Positions 1 to 8,446 of a stretch of 64,000 nucleotides of DNA are shown piece after piece. Within the stretch, counting starts at the first letter, position 1. Each line of letters starts with the position of its first letter. Origin of the DNA: Curtobacterium sp. Leaf183 (GTDB lineage Bacteria; Actinomycetota; Actinomycetes; Actinomycetales; Microbacteriaceae); contig NZ_LMPO01000007.1 in the NCBI RefSeq assembly GCF_001424385.1, positions 21,449 to 85,448 of the forward strand. The letters run 5' to 3'. The translations under genes were made by a program, and so were the position numbers. The notes beneath the pieces are model-generated. The model did no database searches. It worked only from the letters and a program-made list of their open reading frames with translations, and had not been told where the DNA came from.

Positions 1-702
1 CGCGTCCGCCCGCGACCGCTCGCGGACGGCGTCGATGTGCGTCCGCATCGCGGCGACCGCCGTCTGGGGATCGACCCCCAGCGCGTCCACGATCGCCTGG
101 TGCTCGTGCACGGCACGGTCGGTGTCGTCGTCGCCGCCCTCGACGATCTGCCGCATCCGGTGCACCCGCGTCGTGATGACCTCGGACATCTCCTGCAGGA
201 ACGGGTTGCGTGCGGCGTCGAACACGACCTGGTGGAACTGCCAGTCGCTCCGGAAGAACCGGGCCATCAGCTCCTCGGGCGCGGCCTGCACCCCCACGGC
301 CGCGATCTCCCGGACCACCGCCGCCTGTTGCCCGAGTGCCGCCTCGAGTCGCGCACGCAGCGCGCCGACGTCACCCCGGGCCGCGAGGTCGACCGCGCCG
401 CTCTCGATGATGAGCCGGGCGTCGAACAGCGCCTCGAGCTGGTCGCCGGCGAGCGGCGGAGCCACGCGGTACCCCTTGTTCGCCTCGCGCACCACCAGGC
501 CGGTCCGCTCGAGCTGCACCAGCGCCTCGCGCACCGGGGTGGGCGAGACGCCGAGCGTCCGGGCGAGCCCGTCGATCGACAGGCGCATGCCCGGCTCGAC
601 GTCGTGCCCCATCAGCACGTCGAGCACCCGGTCGTACACGCGGTCGCGCAGCCCGCGCTGCGTGATGCGTCCCGTCGGGAAGCCGGGCACGGTGGTGGTC
701 AC
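1..702 (-). CDS. GntR-family (FCD/FadR-type) transcriptional regulator, C-terminus cut by window edge
   Basis: Reading leftward from a GTG at 702, the frame is open to the window edge (234 codons). The N-terminal part, about residues 15-85, is a GntR winged helix with the typical helix SPTPVREALVQLERTGLV. An all-helical FCD ligand domain follows, with the DARLIIESGAVDLAA start and the metal/ligand-associated WQFHQVVFDAARNPFL segment. Members repress or activate nearby catabolic genes in response to small carboxylates; the ligand here cannot be told. The GTG is chosen because a TAGGAT -10 box ends 7 nt before it and the winged helix begins soon after. It lies just downstream of the S9 peptidase gene in the same direction (27 nt gap) but probably has its own promoter. 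The stop codon is outside the window. Confidence 0.9.
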   Translation of the reverse strand, partial: MTTTVPGFPTGRITQRGLRDRVYDRVLDVLMGHDVEPGMRLSIDGLARTLGVSPTPVREALVQLERTGLVVREANKGYRVAPPLAGDQLEALFDARLIIESGAVDLAARGDVGALRARLEAALGQQAAVVREIAAVGVQAAPEELMARFFRSDWQFHQVVFDAARNPFLQEMSEVITTRVHRMRQIVEGGDDDTDRAVHEHQAIVDALGVDPQTAVAAMRTHIDAVRERSRADA

Positions 703-709
703 GTCCTCG

Positions 710-715
710 ATCCTA
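710..715 (-). promoter_or_regulatory. -10 box TAGGAT, predicted leaderless start of the GntR regulator
   Basis: TAGGAT on the minus strand ends 7 nt before the GTG at 702. Transcription starting 6-7 nt after a -10 box would begin at the start codon. A GAGGAC next to the GTG could also act as a weak ribosome site, so leaderless initiation is an inference. Confidence 0.45.
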
Positions 716-729
716 GGGAACGCCGGGTC

Positions 730-2667
730 TCACCCGAGACGGGAGGCCAGGAACGACACCATCGTCCGGACGAGTTCCGCACGCGACGTCGCCCGGCGGT
801 ACTCGTGCCCCTCGCCCGCGAGCTCGAGGTACTCGACGTCGTGCGCCCGGTCGCGCAGTGCGGCGACGAGCTGGTGCGCCTCGCCGATCGGCACGTTGGT
901 GTCGAGCTCACCGTGCACGACGAGCAGCGGCGCCGTCACGTCGTCGACCGCGCGCATCGGCGACAGCGACGCGAGCAGCTCGTGGTCGTGCACCGGGTGA
1001 CCGTACTTCGTCGCCGCGGCGCCGGCGATCCACGGTTCGGTGTCGCGGTAGAACGTCGCGAAGTCGCTCATGCCGCACACCGCGACCCCGGCCGCGAAGA
1101 CGTCCGGGGTGAACGCCAACGAGGCGTTGGTCGCGTAGCCGCCGTACGAGCGGCCCTCGACCGCGACGCGCGACCGGTCTGCCCAGCCCGACGACACGAG
1201 CCACCGGGCGCAGTCGACGACGTCGGCCAGCGCGTCCCACCGCAGGGCCAGGTCGTCCGCGTGCACGAACGCGGCGCCGTACCCGGAGGAACCCCGGATG
1301 TTCGGTGCGAAGACGGTGATGCCCGCCGCGGCGAGCGCCTGGTGCTGCGGCGAGAACGTCGGCCGTTCCTGCGACTCCGGCCCGCCGTGCAGGTGGACCA
1401 TCGCTGCGCGACGGCGTGGAGGCTCGGCCCGGCCCTCGTCGCCGGCCGCGGGTGACGCGGTGGCCGGCTCGACCGCCGGGTAGAGCCATCCGGTCAGCTC
1501 CAGTCCGTCGCGTGCGGCGAAGCGCTGCAACACGGGTTCGACGAGCGGGGTGTCCGGCAGTGCCGGGGCGTCGGTGACGCGGCTCCAGGTCAGGGCGTTC
1601 GTGTCGAGACGCCACAGACCGCGGGGGCTGGTCGGTCCCTCGACGGCGAGGATGACGCTGCGGCCGTCGCGGCTGAGCACCGGGTCGGTGACGACCGCAC
1701 CGGGCAGGTCCGGCACCGGGGTGCGCGAGGCGTCGTGCGTGTTGACGAGCTCGAGCTCGCTGCGCCCGTCGACGTTCCACCCGAGCAGCAGCGTGCGGCC
1801 GGCGTCGTCGGCGTCGAGGAACTCGAGCTCGGCGTCGTCACGTCCGACGATGCGTCGGGACCGTCCGCGCCACCCGTGCGGGCCGACGGGCTGTGCGACG
1901 AGCTGGCGGCGCGGAGCACCGGCCTCGGTGGCGACGTACGCCACGAGCGGGCTGGTCTCGCTCGCCGGGGACGGCCGCAGGAACGCGATCTCGGCGGATC
2001 CGGACGGCGGGTCGGTCAGCAGCGGGTGGCTCTCGTCGGTCAACCGGTCGACGGCGACGACGAACTCCTGCCCGCGCTGCCCGTCGCGCAGCACCACCAG
2101 GCGTTCCTCGACCGACAGGTCGAGCACGTGGATGAGCTCGCCGACCGCCAGGTCGTCGCGGTCGCCGGACACCGGGTCCACCAGGTACGCGCGGGCGGGC
2201 TGCTCGGGCTCGGTCGACGGCAGGGTGATCACGACGCGGTGCCCGCTGCGGCTCCACGGTCCGAGTTCGGCGTGCTGATACCGCGACCCGGCGATCTGCG
2301 CCGCGTCGGAACCGTCGGGACGGACCACCCAGACCTGCTGCTTCACGCCGCCGTCAGTCGCGATCGCCACGGCGAGCCACTCGCCGTCCGAGGACCACGA
2401 CACCCGGATGACCGGGTCGTCGGACAGTCCGATGCGGGTCGGCTCGGGGGGTGGGCCGTCCACCACGACGTCCTGCACGAACACCTCTGGGGTGCCGAAC
2501 CGGTCGCTCACGAAGGCGACACGGCGCGCGTTGCGCGTCATCGTCGGGCCCCACGACCCCCAGGCGGCCGTGAGCCGCTCGCCCAGGTCGGCCGCGGCCT
2601 CGGTCCTGACCGCCCCGACGACCGTCACCCGCGTGGCGACGTCGGTGGGGCCTCCCGCCCGGTTCAC
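730..2667 (-). CDS. S9-family serine peptidase (prolyl oligopeptidase / acylaminoacyl-peptidase type)
   Basis: The N-terminal two thirds read as a WD/DPP-like beta-propeller (repeats such as VSWSSDGEWLAVAI and PVLSRDGRSVILAV). The C-terminal third is an alpha/beta-hydrolase domain with HLHGGPE for the oxyanion region, a catalytic serine in GRSYGGY (about residue 507), an aspartate in HGELDTNVP and a histidine in GEGHEYR. S9 enzymes cleave short peptides because the propeller limits access. The frame is open further up to an ATG at 2691, but the GTG at 2667 overlaps the upstream amidotransferase stop as GTGA, typical of translational coupling, and is preferred. No signal peptide is seen, so it is likely cytoplasmic. 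As third gene of the ligase-amidotransferase unit it may hydrolyse the product of that pathway; this is inference from context. Confidence 0.85.
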   Translation of the reverse strand: MNRAGGPTDVATRVTVVGAVRTEAAADLGERLTAAWGSWGPTMTRNARRVAFVSDRFGTPEVFVQDVVVDGPPPEPTRIGLSDDPVIRVSWSSDGEWLAVAIATDGGVKQQVWVVRPDGSDAAQIAGSRYQHAELGPWSRSGHRVVITLPSTEPEQPARAYLVDPVSGDRDDLAVGELIHVLDLSVEERLVVLRDGQRGQEFVVAVDRLTDESHPLLTDPPSGSAEIAFLRPSPASETSPLVAYVATEAGAPRRQLVAQPVGPHGWRGRSRRIVGRDDAELEFLDADDAGRTLLLGWNVDGRSELELVNTHDASRTPVPDLPGAVVTDPVLSRDGRSVILAVEGPTSPRGLWRLDTNALTWSRVTDAPALPDTPLVEPVLQRFAARDGLELTGWLYPAVEPATASPAAGDEGRAEPPRRRAAMVHLHGGPESQERPTFSPQHQALAAAGITVFAPNIRGSSGYGAAFVHADDLALRWDALADVVDCARWLVSSGWADRSRVAVEGRSYGGYATNASLAFTPDVFAAGVAVCGMSDFATFYRDTEPWIAGAAATKYGHPVHDHELLASLSPMRAVDDVTAPLLVVHGELDTNVPIGEAHQLVAALRDRAHDVEYLELAGEGHEYRRATSRAELVRTMVSFLASRLG

Positions 2668-4463
2668 CGCACCCCCTGGTGCTGCAGCCACATCTCGATC
2701 AGGCCGAGCTGCCAGAGTGCGTTCGCGCCGATCTCGGTCCTGGTGGTGTTCGGGTCGCGGAGCATCCGCTCCACCGTGGCCGGGTCGAACAGACCGCGCT
2801 CGCGCGCCTCTGGTGCGTGCAGCGCGACGCGGACGCGCTCGAGGTAGGGGCCCTCGAGCTGCCGGATCGCCGGTACGGGGAACGAGCCCTTGGTGCGGTC
2901 GATGACCGCGTCGGGGACGATGCCGCGCGACGCCCGCTTCAGCACGCCCTTGCCGCCGTCGGCGAGCTTGAGCGCCGTCGGGACCGCACCGGCCAGCTCG
3001 ACGAACTCGTGGTCGAGGAACGGCACGCGGGCCTCGAGCCCCCAGGCCATGGTCATGTTGTCGACGCGCTTGACCGGGTCGTCGACGAGCATGATGGTCG
3101 TGTCGCTGCGGAGTGCGGCGTCCACGCTGTCGTCGGCACCCGGGCGGGCGAACTCCCGGTCGACGAACGCCGACGGAGTGTCGTCGTCGCTGCGCCAGCG
3201 CTCCCCGAGCAGTCCCTGCAGAGCCGGCCAGCGGCGGTCCATGAACACCGAGCGGTACGCCTCGGCGGCCTGGTCCCGCGGGACGTCGGCCAGGGGCGGG
3301 TACCAGCTGTAGCCGGCCAGGACCTCGTCGGCACCCTGCCCGGACTGCACGACCTTGACGTGCTGCGAGACCTCTTGTGACAGCAGCCAGAACGCGACGC
3401 AGTCGTGGCTGACCATGGGCTCGCTCATCGCCGCCACCGCGCCGTCGATGCCGTCGAGCAGCCGCGACGACGGGATGCGGATGCGGTGGTGGTCGGTGCC
3501 GAAGTGCCGGGCGACCAGGTCCGAGTACTCGAACTCGTCGCCGGACTCACCGCCGGCCGACTCGAAGCCGATGCTGAACGTGGCGAGGTCGCGCTGACCG
3601 GCCTCGGCGAGCAGGGCGACCACGAGCGAGGAGTCGATGCCGCCGGAGAGCAGCACGCCCACGGGGACGTCGGCGACCATGCGCCGTCCGACCGCGGTGC
3701 GGAGGGACTCGACCACGGCGTGCTGCCAGTCCTGGTCCGACCAGTCGGCCTTGGCCGGGTCACGCTCGAACCGGGGTTCCCAGTACACGGTGTCCGTGGT
3801 CGTGCCGTCGGGCTCGACCACCCGGACGGTCGCGGGCGGGAGCTTGCCGACACCGGACAGGATCGTGCGCGGAGCCGGGACGATCGAGTGGAAGGTCATG
3901 TACGACGCGAAGGCGACCGGGTCGATCGACGTGTCGACGTCATGGCTGCCGCCGCCGCTGCCCGCCAGGACCGCGGGCAGGGAGCTCGCGAACCGGAGCC
4001 CGCCGGGCACAGGAGCGACGTAGAGCGGCTTGATGCCCAGGCGGTCCCGCGCCAGGACGAGCCGCCCGCTGGCGTGCTCCCAGATCGCGATCGCGAACAT
4101 CCCGACCAGGTGCTCGACGAACGCGGTGCCCCACTCGGCGTACGCGGCGACGATGACCTCGGTGTCCGACGTCGAGTCGAAGGTGTGGCCCTTGCCGTGC
4201 AGCTCGTCGCGGAGCTGCCGGTAGTTGTAGACCATGCCGTTGTAGGCGATCGTGAGACCCAGCCGCGCCACGACCATCGGCTGCGCCCCGGCGGTGGACA
4301 GGTCGACGATCGACAGACGTCGGTGGCCGAGCGCGACGGGGCCGCGGGCCCACAGGCCGTCGCCGTCGGGGCCCCGGTGCACCATGCAGCCCGTCATCCG
4401 GGCGACCGCGCCCACGTCGGGTGCGGTGCCGTCGAAGCGGATCTCGCCCGCGAGCCCGCACAT
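2664..4463 (-). CDS. Asparagine-synthetase-type glutamine amidotransferase (N-acetylglutaminylglutamine-amidotransferase-like)
   Basis: About 599 residues. After the initiator Met comes Cys2 (MCGLAGEIRFDG), the nucleophile of the class II glutaminase domain, which runs to about residue 210. The synthetase half has the PP-loop LLSGGIDSS at 272-279. The frame is open 10 codons further upstream, but only the ATG at 4463 exposes Cys2 after Met removal; it overlaps the upstream stop as TGATG. The enzyme takes ammonia from glutamine and amidates a carboxylate activated as an acyl adenylate. The N-terminal segment IRFDGTAPDV and the overall sequence recall, from memory, the TIGR03104 amidotransferases of the N-acetylglutaminylglutamine amide osmolyte pathway more than ordinary AsnB. 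The neighbours, a peptide-type ligase upstream and a peptidase downstream, fit an amidated small-peptide product. Plain asparagine synthetase remains possible. Confidence 0.87.
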   Translation of the reverse strand: MCGLAGEIRFDGTAPDVGAVARMTGCMVHRGPDGDGLWARGPVALGHRRLSIVDLSTAGAQPMVVARLGLTIAYNGMVYNYRQLRDELHGKGHTFDSTSDTEVIVAAYAEWGTAFVEHLVGMFAIAIWEHASGRLVLARDRLGIKPLYVAPVPGGLRFASSLPAVLAGSGGGSHDVDTSIDPVAFASYMTFHSIVPAPRTILSGVGKLPPATVRVVEPDGTTTDTVYWEPRFERDPAKADWSDQDWQHAVVESLRTAVGRRMVADVPVGVLLSGGIDSSLVVALLAEAGQRDLATFSIGFESAGGESGDEFEYSDLVARHFGTDHHRIRIPSSRLLDGIDGAVAAMSEPMVSHDCVAFWLLSQEVSQHVKVVQSGQGADEVLAGYSWYPPLADVPRDQAAEAYRSVFMDRRWPALQGLLGERWRSDDDTPSAFVDREFARPGADDSVDAALRSDTTIMLVDDPVKRVDNMTMAWGLEARVPFLDHEFVELAGAVPTALKLADGGKGVLKRASRGIVPDAVIDRTKGSFPVPAIRQLEGPYLERVRVALHAPEARERGLFDPATVERMLRDPNTTRTEIGANALWQLGLIEMWLQHQGVR

Positions 4464-7012
4464 CAGCGCGCTGCTTCCGCGTCGATGATCCACGTGTCCT
4501 TGGCGCCGCCGCCCCGCGAGGAGTTGACGACCATGCTGCCCTCGGGGGCGACGCGGGTCAGGGCGACGTCGGCCAGGTGGACGTCGTCCGGGCCGGTCCC
4601 GGTGACGTACACGAACGCCCGGAGGTCGACGTGCCGCGGGTCGAGGCCGGAGGGGCCGATGGTGGGGTGCGACGACAGCTGCACGACCTCTTGCCCCACC
4701 CAGCCCGCGGGGTCGGCGGCGATCGCGCGTCGGCGTTCCGCGACCTCGGGGGCACTCGCGCTCGGACCGATCATCACGTCGCGGCCGCCCTCGCCGTCGA
4801 CGGGCTTCGTGACGAGCTCGCCGACGCGGTCGAGCACGGACAGCCGCTCGACCTCGATGCCGGTGCGGTACGTCGGCACGGACTCGAGCAGGGGCTTCTG
4901 CTCGAGGTAGTACCAGATCAGGTCCGGCACCCAGACGTACATCGCCTTGTCGTCGACCAGCGCGTTGCCCGGCGCGTTGGCGAGGTGCACCGTGCCCGCC
5001 TGCGCCGCGTCGAGGATCCGCGCGCCGAGGTCCGGGGTCGCGTCGGTCCGCAGCGCGCTGACGTCGCGGTCGATCCGCAGGTAGAGCGCGTGCAGGACCT
5101 CGCCCGACGGGGCATGGACCACCTGCCCGTCGCGGACGTCGAGGTCGGACTCGGACACCAGCCGCATGCCGGCGCCGTCAGCCAGGCGACGGTGTTCGTA
5201 CCAGGCACCGGCGCCCGGGCCGTCCGACACCAGGGCCACGACCGGGTCCGGGTGGCCGGTGACGGCGGACGCGTTCGCGCAGAGGGTGTCACGCAGCAGA
5301 CCGAGGACGGTGTGCGGGTCGCGCAACCGGTCGGGGCGGGGGGCGTCCGGCACCACGTCGTCCATCATCTCGCGCAGGGCGAGTCCGTACGCGACACCGG
5401 AGGGCGAGCGAACGTTGTCCTCGAGCACGCGCCACCCGCCGAACTCGTTCCGGATCAGGTCGAAGCCGATCACCGACGCCCGGACGGCATCGGCGGGGAG
5501 CCGAGCCGCATCCGGGTCCCAGCCGTTCGCCCCGACGAAGTCGTCCTGGTGCATCGCACCGTCCGTGACGATCCGTCTGGCGCCGTACGCGTCACGCAGG
5601 AAGAGCTCGATGGCCCGTGCCCGCTGGGCGAGACCGGCCTCGAGCTGGGCCCACTCGTAGGCACTGATCGTGCGCGGCACCAGGTCGCACCCGAAGACCT
5701 GCACGCCGCCGTCGACGACGAACCCGACCTCGTGCTCGCGGGTCCAGACGTCCCGCGCGGCGCAGTGCTCGATCGTGGTGTCGGCGTCCCAGCCGCGGAA
5801 GAACGCGGCGAGGTCGCGGAAGGCGGGGCGCGGGCGGGCACCGGGTCCGACCGCTTCGTCGCCCGCGCGCACCCGGTAGGACGGGATCGCGACCACGGGG
5901 TGTTCCTCGTGGCCGGAGGGCGTCCCCGCGGTGTCGGCGATGACCTGGGCGACGACGTCGTCCAGGCTGCCGCGCTCGGCGTACGCGGTGCGTTGCCGGT
6001 CGGTGGAGGTGCCCCGCGCGAGCGTGTCCTCGACCAGGTCGGCCACCGTGGCCCAGTCGCCGAGTTCCTCGAGCTCGGGACGCAGGCGGGAGACGAGCTG
6101 TCGGACCGCGATCTCTGCCGGCAGGCGCTCCGGGTGCTGCCCGAGCCCGAGCAGTTCGCCGCTCAGACCACTGCGGGCGGCCTGCCACATCGCCGCCCGG
6201 TGCAGCGGTTCGCTGCGCGGGTGCCACTCGCCGCCCGACTCGACCGCGAGCTCGGCCTTGCGGACCGCGGCGCGGAAGAGCCCCGCGATCAGGACGGCGT
6301 CGTCGACCACGGGGGTGGCGTCGCAGACCCGGAGCTCGAGCGTCGGCGCGTGGGACGAGGGCCGGACGTCGAAGTACGCCATCTTCTTGTCGGCGATCAC
6401 GCCCGACGCGATGAGGTCGTCGAGCACCTTGTCGTACTCCGCCGCACTCGACACCCGACCGAAGCTGCCGGCGGACGGCCACCGCTGCCAGATGATGCTG
6501 CGGAACGAGGAGTACCCGGTGTCCTGCCCGTTCCAGAACGGACTCGACGCGCTCAGGGCCAGCAGCGCGGGCAGCGTCGGTGCCACGCGCTGGGCGATCT
6601 GCACCGCCAGGTCGCGGTCGCTCACCCCGACGTGCACCTGCAGCCCGCAGATGAGCTGTTCGTCGACGAGCATCCGGTACTGCTCCTGCATCCGGCCGAA
6701 GCGACCGCCCGACGTCAGCTCGAAGTCGGCGTACTCGGACCGGGGCGCCGTGCCGGCCGCGGCGATCGTCACCCCCGCGGGTTCGATCGCGGCGGCGAGC
6801 TCCTGGCGCAGGTCGACGATCACGCGCCGGAGGTCGTCGAGGGTCGTCACGACCGGGGTGTTCGTCTCGATGGTGGTCCGCTGCAGCTCGGCGCCGAAGC
6901 GGTCGGCGGGCAGCTTGGGCAGAAGGCGCGGGGCCTTCGCGGAAAGTCGGCCGGACTCGAGGTCGATGAGGTGCAGTTCTTCCTCGGCGCCGAGCGTCAG
7001 CTCTGCACTCAT
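4463..7012 (-). CDS. Fused carboxylate-amine ligase (GCS2/YbdK-like) and circularly permuted type 2 ATP-grasp
   Basis: 849 residues with two ligase modules. Residues 1 to about 370 are a glutamate-cysteine-ligase type 2 domain: LGAEEELHLIDLESGRL start, the GLQVHVGVSD metal strand, and APTLELRVCDATP. Residues about 410-845 are a circularly permuted ATP-grasp: ISAYEWAQLEAGL, VIGFDLIRNEFGGWRVLEDN, the LVTKPVDGEGGRDVMIG loop, and a C-terminal VNSSRGGGAKDTW. Both families join an amino group to an ATP-activated carboxylate, so the protein could make two successive amide bonds. It is the first gene of an overlapping unit with an amidotransferase and an S9 peptidase. Substrates cannot be read from the sequence. 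The start ATG sits 6 nt after a TAGGTT -10 box and has no Shine-Dalgarno sequence, so a leaderless mRNA is likely. Confidence 0.88.
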   Translation of the reverse strand: MSAELTLGAEEELHLIDLESGRLSAKAPRLLPKLPADRFGAELQRTTIETNTPVVTTLDDLRRVIVDLRQELAAAIEPAGVTIAAAGTAPRSEYADFELTSGGRFGRMQEQYRMLVDEQLICGLQVHVGVSDRDLAVQIAQRVAPTLPALLALSASSPFWNGQDTGYSSFRSIIWQRWPSAGSFGRVSSAAEYDKVLDDLIASGVIADKKMAYFDVRPSSHAPTLELRVCDATPVVDDAVLIAGLFRAAVRKAELAVESGGEWHPRSEPLHRAAMWQAARSGLSGELLGLGQHPERLPAEIAVRQLVSRLRPELEELGDWATVADLVEDTLARGTSTDRQRTAYAERGSLDDVVAQVIADTAGTPSGHEEHPVVAIPSYRVRAGDEAVGPGARPRPAFRDLAAFFRGWDADTTIEHCAARDVWTREHEVGFVVDGGVQVFGCDLVPRTISAYEWAQLEAGLAQRARAIELFLRDAYGARRIVTDGAMHQDDFVGANGWDPDAARLPADAVRASVIGFDLIRNEFGGWRVLEDNVRSPSGVAYGLALREMMDDVVPDAPRPDRLRDPHTVLGLLRDTLCANASAVTGHPDPVVALVSDGPGAGAWYEHRRLADGAGMRLVSESDLDVRDGQVVHAPSGEVLHALYLRIDRDVSALRTDATPDLGARILDAAQAGTVHLANAPGNALVDDKAMYVWVPDLIWYYLEQKPLLESVPTYRTGIEVERLSVLDRVGELVTKPVDGEGGRDVMIGPSASAPEVAERRRAIAADPAGWVGQEVVQLSSHPTIGPSGLDPRHVDLRAFVYVTGTGPDDVHLADVALTRVAPEGSMVVNSSRGGGAKDTWIIDAEAAR

Positions 7013-7018
7013 GTGGAG

Positions 7019-7024
7019 AACCTA
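7019..7024 (-). promoter_or_regulatory. -10 box TAGGTT for the ligase-amidotransferase-peptidase operon
   Basis: Minus-strand TAGGTT is followed by six bases (CTCCAC) and the ATG at 7012. No purine-rich ribosome site lies between them. It shares an 87-base divergent region with the hydrolase gene starting at 7100. Confidence 0.5.
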
Positions 7025-7087
7025 CCGGCGACGGGTGTCGCGCGCACGGGGGTACAGCAGGCTGTGAACAACCCCGTGGCTCGTCCG

Positions 7088-7093
7088 TAGAAA
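7088..7093 (+). promoter_or_regulatory. Weak -10 box TAGAAA before the hydrolase-dehydrogenase operon
   Basis: TAGAAA is followed by six bases (CGAAGG) and the ATG at 7100. The GAAGG touches the ATG and is too close to act as a ribosome site, so the spacing fits a leaderless start. The box lacks the usual final T. Confidence 0.35.
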
Positions 7094-7099
7094 CGAAGG

Positions 7100-8446
7100 A
7101 TGACGGCGACCGCATTCTGCCTGCACGCCCTCGGGTCGAGTTCCGAGGAGTTCGCGACCCTCCGTGCGCGTCTCGCCGGGACCCTCGACCTGATCGGCGT
7201 CGACCTGCCCGGCTTCGGGCGGTCCTCCGCCGTGACCGGCACGACCGTCGAGGAGATGGTCGAGCGCGTCGAGCGTGCCATCGGCCGGAGCGGCGCCACC
7301 GAGTGGGTGCTCGTCGGGCACTCGATGGGCGGCAAGGTCGCCTCGGTCGTGGCGTCACGGACCATCGACGGCTCGAACGGCCTGTTCGGCCTGCGCGCCG
7401 TGGTGCTGCTCGCCGCCTCGCCGCTGTCGCCCGAGCCGATGGACGACGAGCGGCGACAGACCATGCTCGGCTGGGCGTCCGACGGCGAGATCGGCCCGGA
7501 CGAGGCCGACACCTTCGTGTCCGCGAACACCGACGAGCAGCTGCCGCCGGAGCCCCACGCCATGGCCGTGCACGACGTGCAGCGCGCCGCCCCCGAGGCC
7601 TGGACCGCCTGGCTCGTCCGCGGCAGCCGCGAGGACTGGTCCGACCGCTTCCCCCCGAACCCGGTGCCGGCGCTCGTCCTGGCCGGCGCGGCCGACGGCG
7701 ACCTCGGACCCGACGCGCAGCGCACCCTGAACCTGCCGCACTGGCCGAACGGCGAGTTCGGCGTCGTCGAGGGCGCCGCCCACCTGCTGCCGTGGGAGCG
7801 CCCGGACGACGTCGCCGACCGCATCCGGGACTTCTGGGACCGCCGAGTCGCTCCAGGACCCCTCGTGCCCGCCGCCACCGTGCGCGTCATCGCCTCACCG
7901 CGCGTCAGTGCGCGGACCCGGGGCATCCTGGCGGTCCGGTCGCTGCCGGACGACCCCGGCGCATCCCCGCAGGTCCTCACCGACCGCCAGCTGACCACCC
8001 TCCGTGCGGTCGCCCGGGTCGTCGTGCCGCAGGACGACCGTCCGGTGGACCTGGCGCTCCGCGTCGACGCGCAGCTCGCCGACGGCCTCGGCGACGGCTG
8101 GCGTCCGGACGGGCTGCCCGTCGACGTGGACGCCTACCGCGCCGGACTCGACGCACTCGCGCCCGAGGCCGACCGGGGCGACGACCACCTGGCGACCGTG
8201 CTCGACGCGGTGTCCGAGGGCGAGCACACTCCGGCCGCCGGTCCCTTCGACGCGGAGCAGCTCCGCGCCTGGGCCGAGGACGCCAGCGTGGACCTCGCAA
8301 AGCAGTGGGTCGCGCACCCCGCGACCATGGCCGAGATCGACTACGACGGCTTCGCCAACGGTGGCGACGGCGTCCGCAAGCAGGGCTTCCTGCTCCTCGG
8401 AGCGGGACAGCGAGAAGCATGGGAACCGGCGGGAGCCGCACGATGA
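7100..8446 (+). CDS. Alpha/beta hydrolase fused to a gluconate 2-dehydrogenase subunit 3-like domain
   Basis: 448 residues. Residues 1 to about 255 form an alpha/beta hydrolase: CLHALGSSSEEFATL, nucleophile serine in VLVGHSMGGKVAS, acid region PALVLAGAADGDLG and histidine in VEGAAHLLPWE. After a linker, residues about 295-440 resemble the gluconate 2-dehydrogenase subunit 3 family: LTDRQLTTLRAVARVVVPQD followed by a helical body ending in KQGFLLLGAG. That family is the small partner of GMC-type flavin dehydrogenases, and a GMC oxidoreductase gene starts inside this stop codon (ATGA overlap), which supports the assignment. Neither part has a Tat signal, unlike the secreted gluconate dehydrogenases. 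The hydrolase may release or lactonase-process the substrate or product of the dehydrogenase; this is inference. The fusion is unusual. Confidence 0.8.
   Translation: MTATAFCLHALGSSSEEFATLRARLAGTLDLIGVDLPGFGRSSAVTGTTVEEMVERVERAIGRSGATEWVLVGHSMGGKVASVVASRTIDGSNGLFGLRAVVLLAASPLSPEPMDDERRQTMLGWASDGEIGPDEADTFVSANTDEQLPPEPHAMAVHDVQRAAPEAWTAWLVRGSREDWSDRFPPNPVPALVLAGAADGDLGPDAQRTLNLPHWPNGEFGVVEGAAHLLPWERPDDVADRIRDFWDRRVAPGPLVPAATVRVIASPRVSARTRGILAVRSLPDDPGASPQVLTDRQLTTLRAVARVVVPQDDRPVDLALRVDAQLADGLGDGWRPDGLPVDVDAYRAGLDALAPEADRGDDHLATVLDAVSEGEHTPAAGPFDAEQLRAWAEDASVDLAKQWVAHPATMAEIDYDGFANGGDGVRKQGFLLLGAGQREAWEPAGAAR

Noticed and set aside
37-1455. Long plus-strand open frame of 472 codons opposite the GntR and peptidase genes
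   Set aside because: Arg/His/Pro/Gly-rich composition without domains; it is an antisense shadow of GC-rich genes, as are the similar long frames opposite asnB, the ligase, gyrA, gyrB, recF and dnaA.
2664-4463. Simple asparagine synthetase
   Set aside because: Not excluded, but sequence flavour and the flanking ligase and peptidase favour an amidotransferase for another product; kept as an alternative in the feature.
4421-7090. 889-codon plus-strand frame opposite the ligase gene
   Set aside because: Composition of an antisense shadow; the minus-strand frame has clear ligase motifs.
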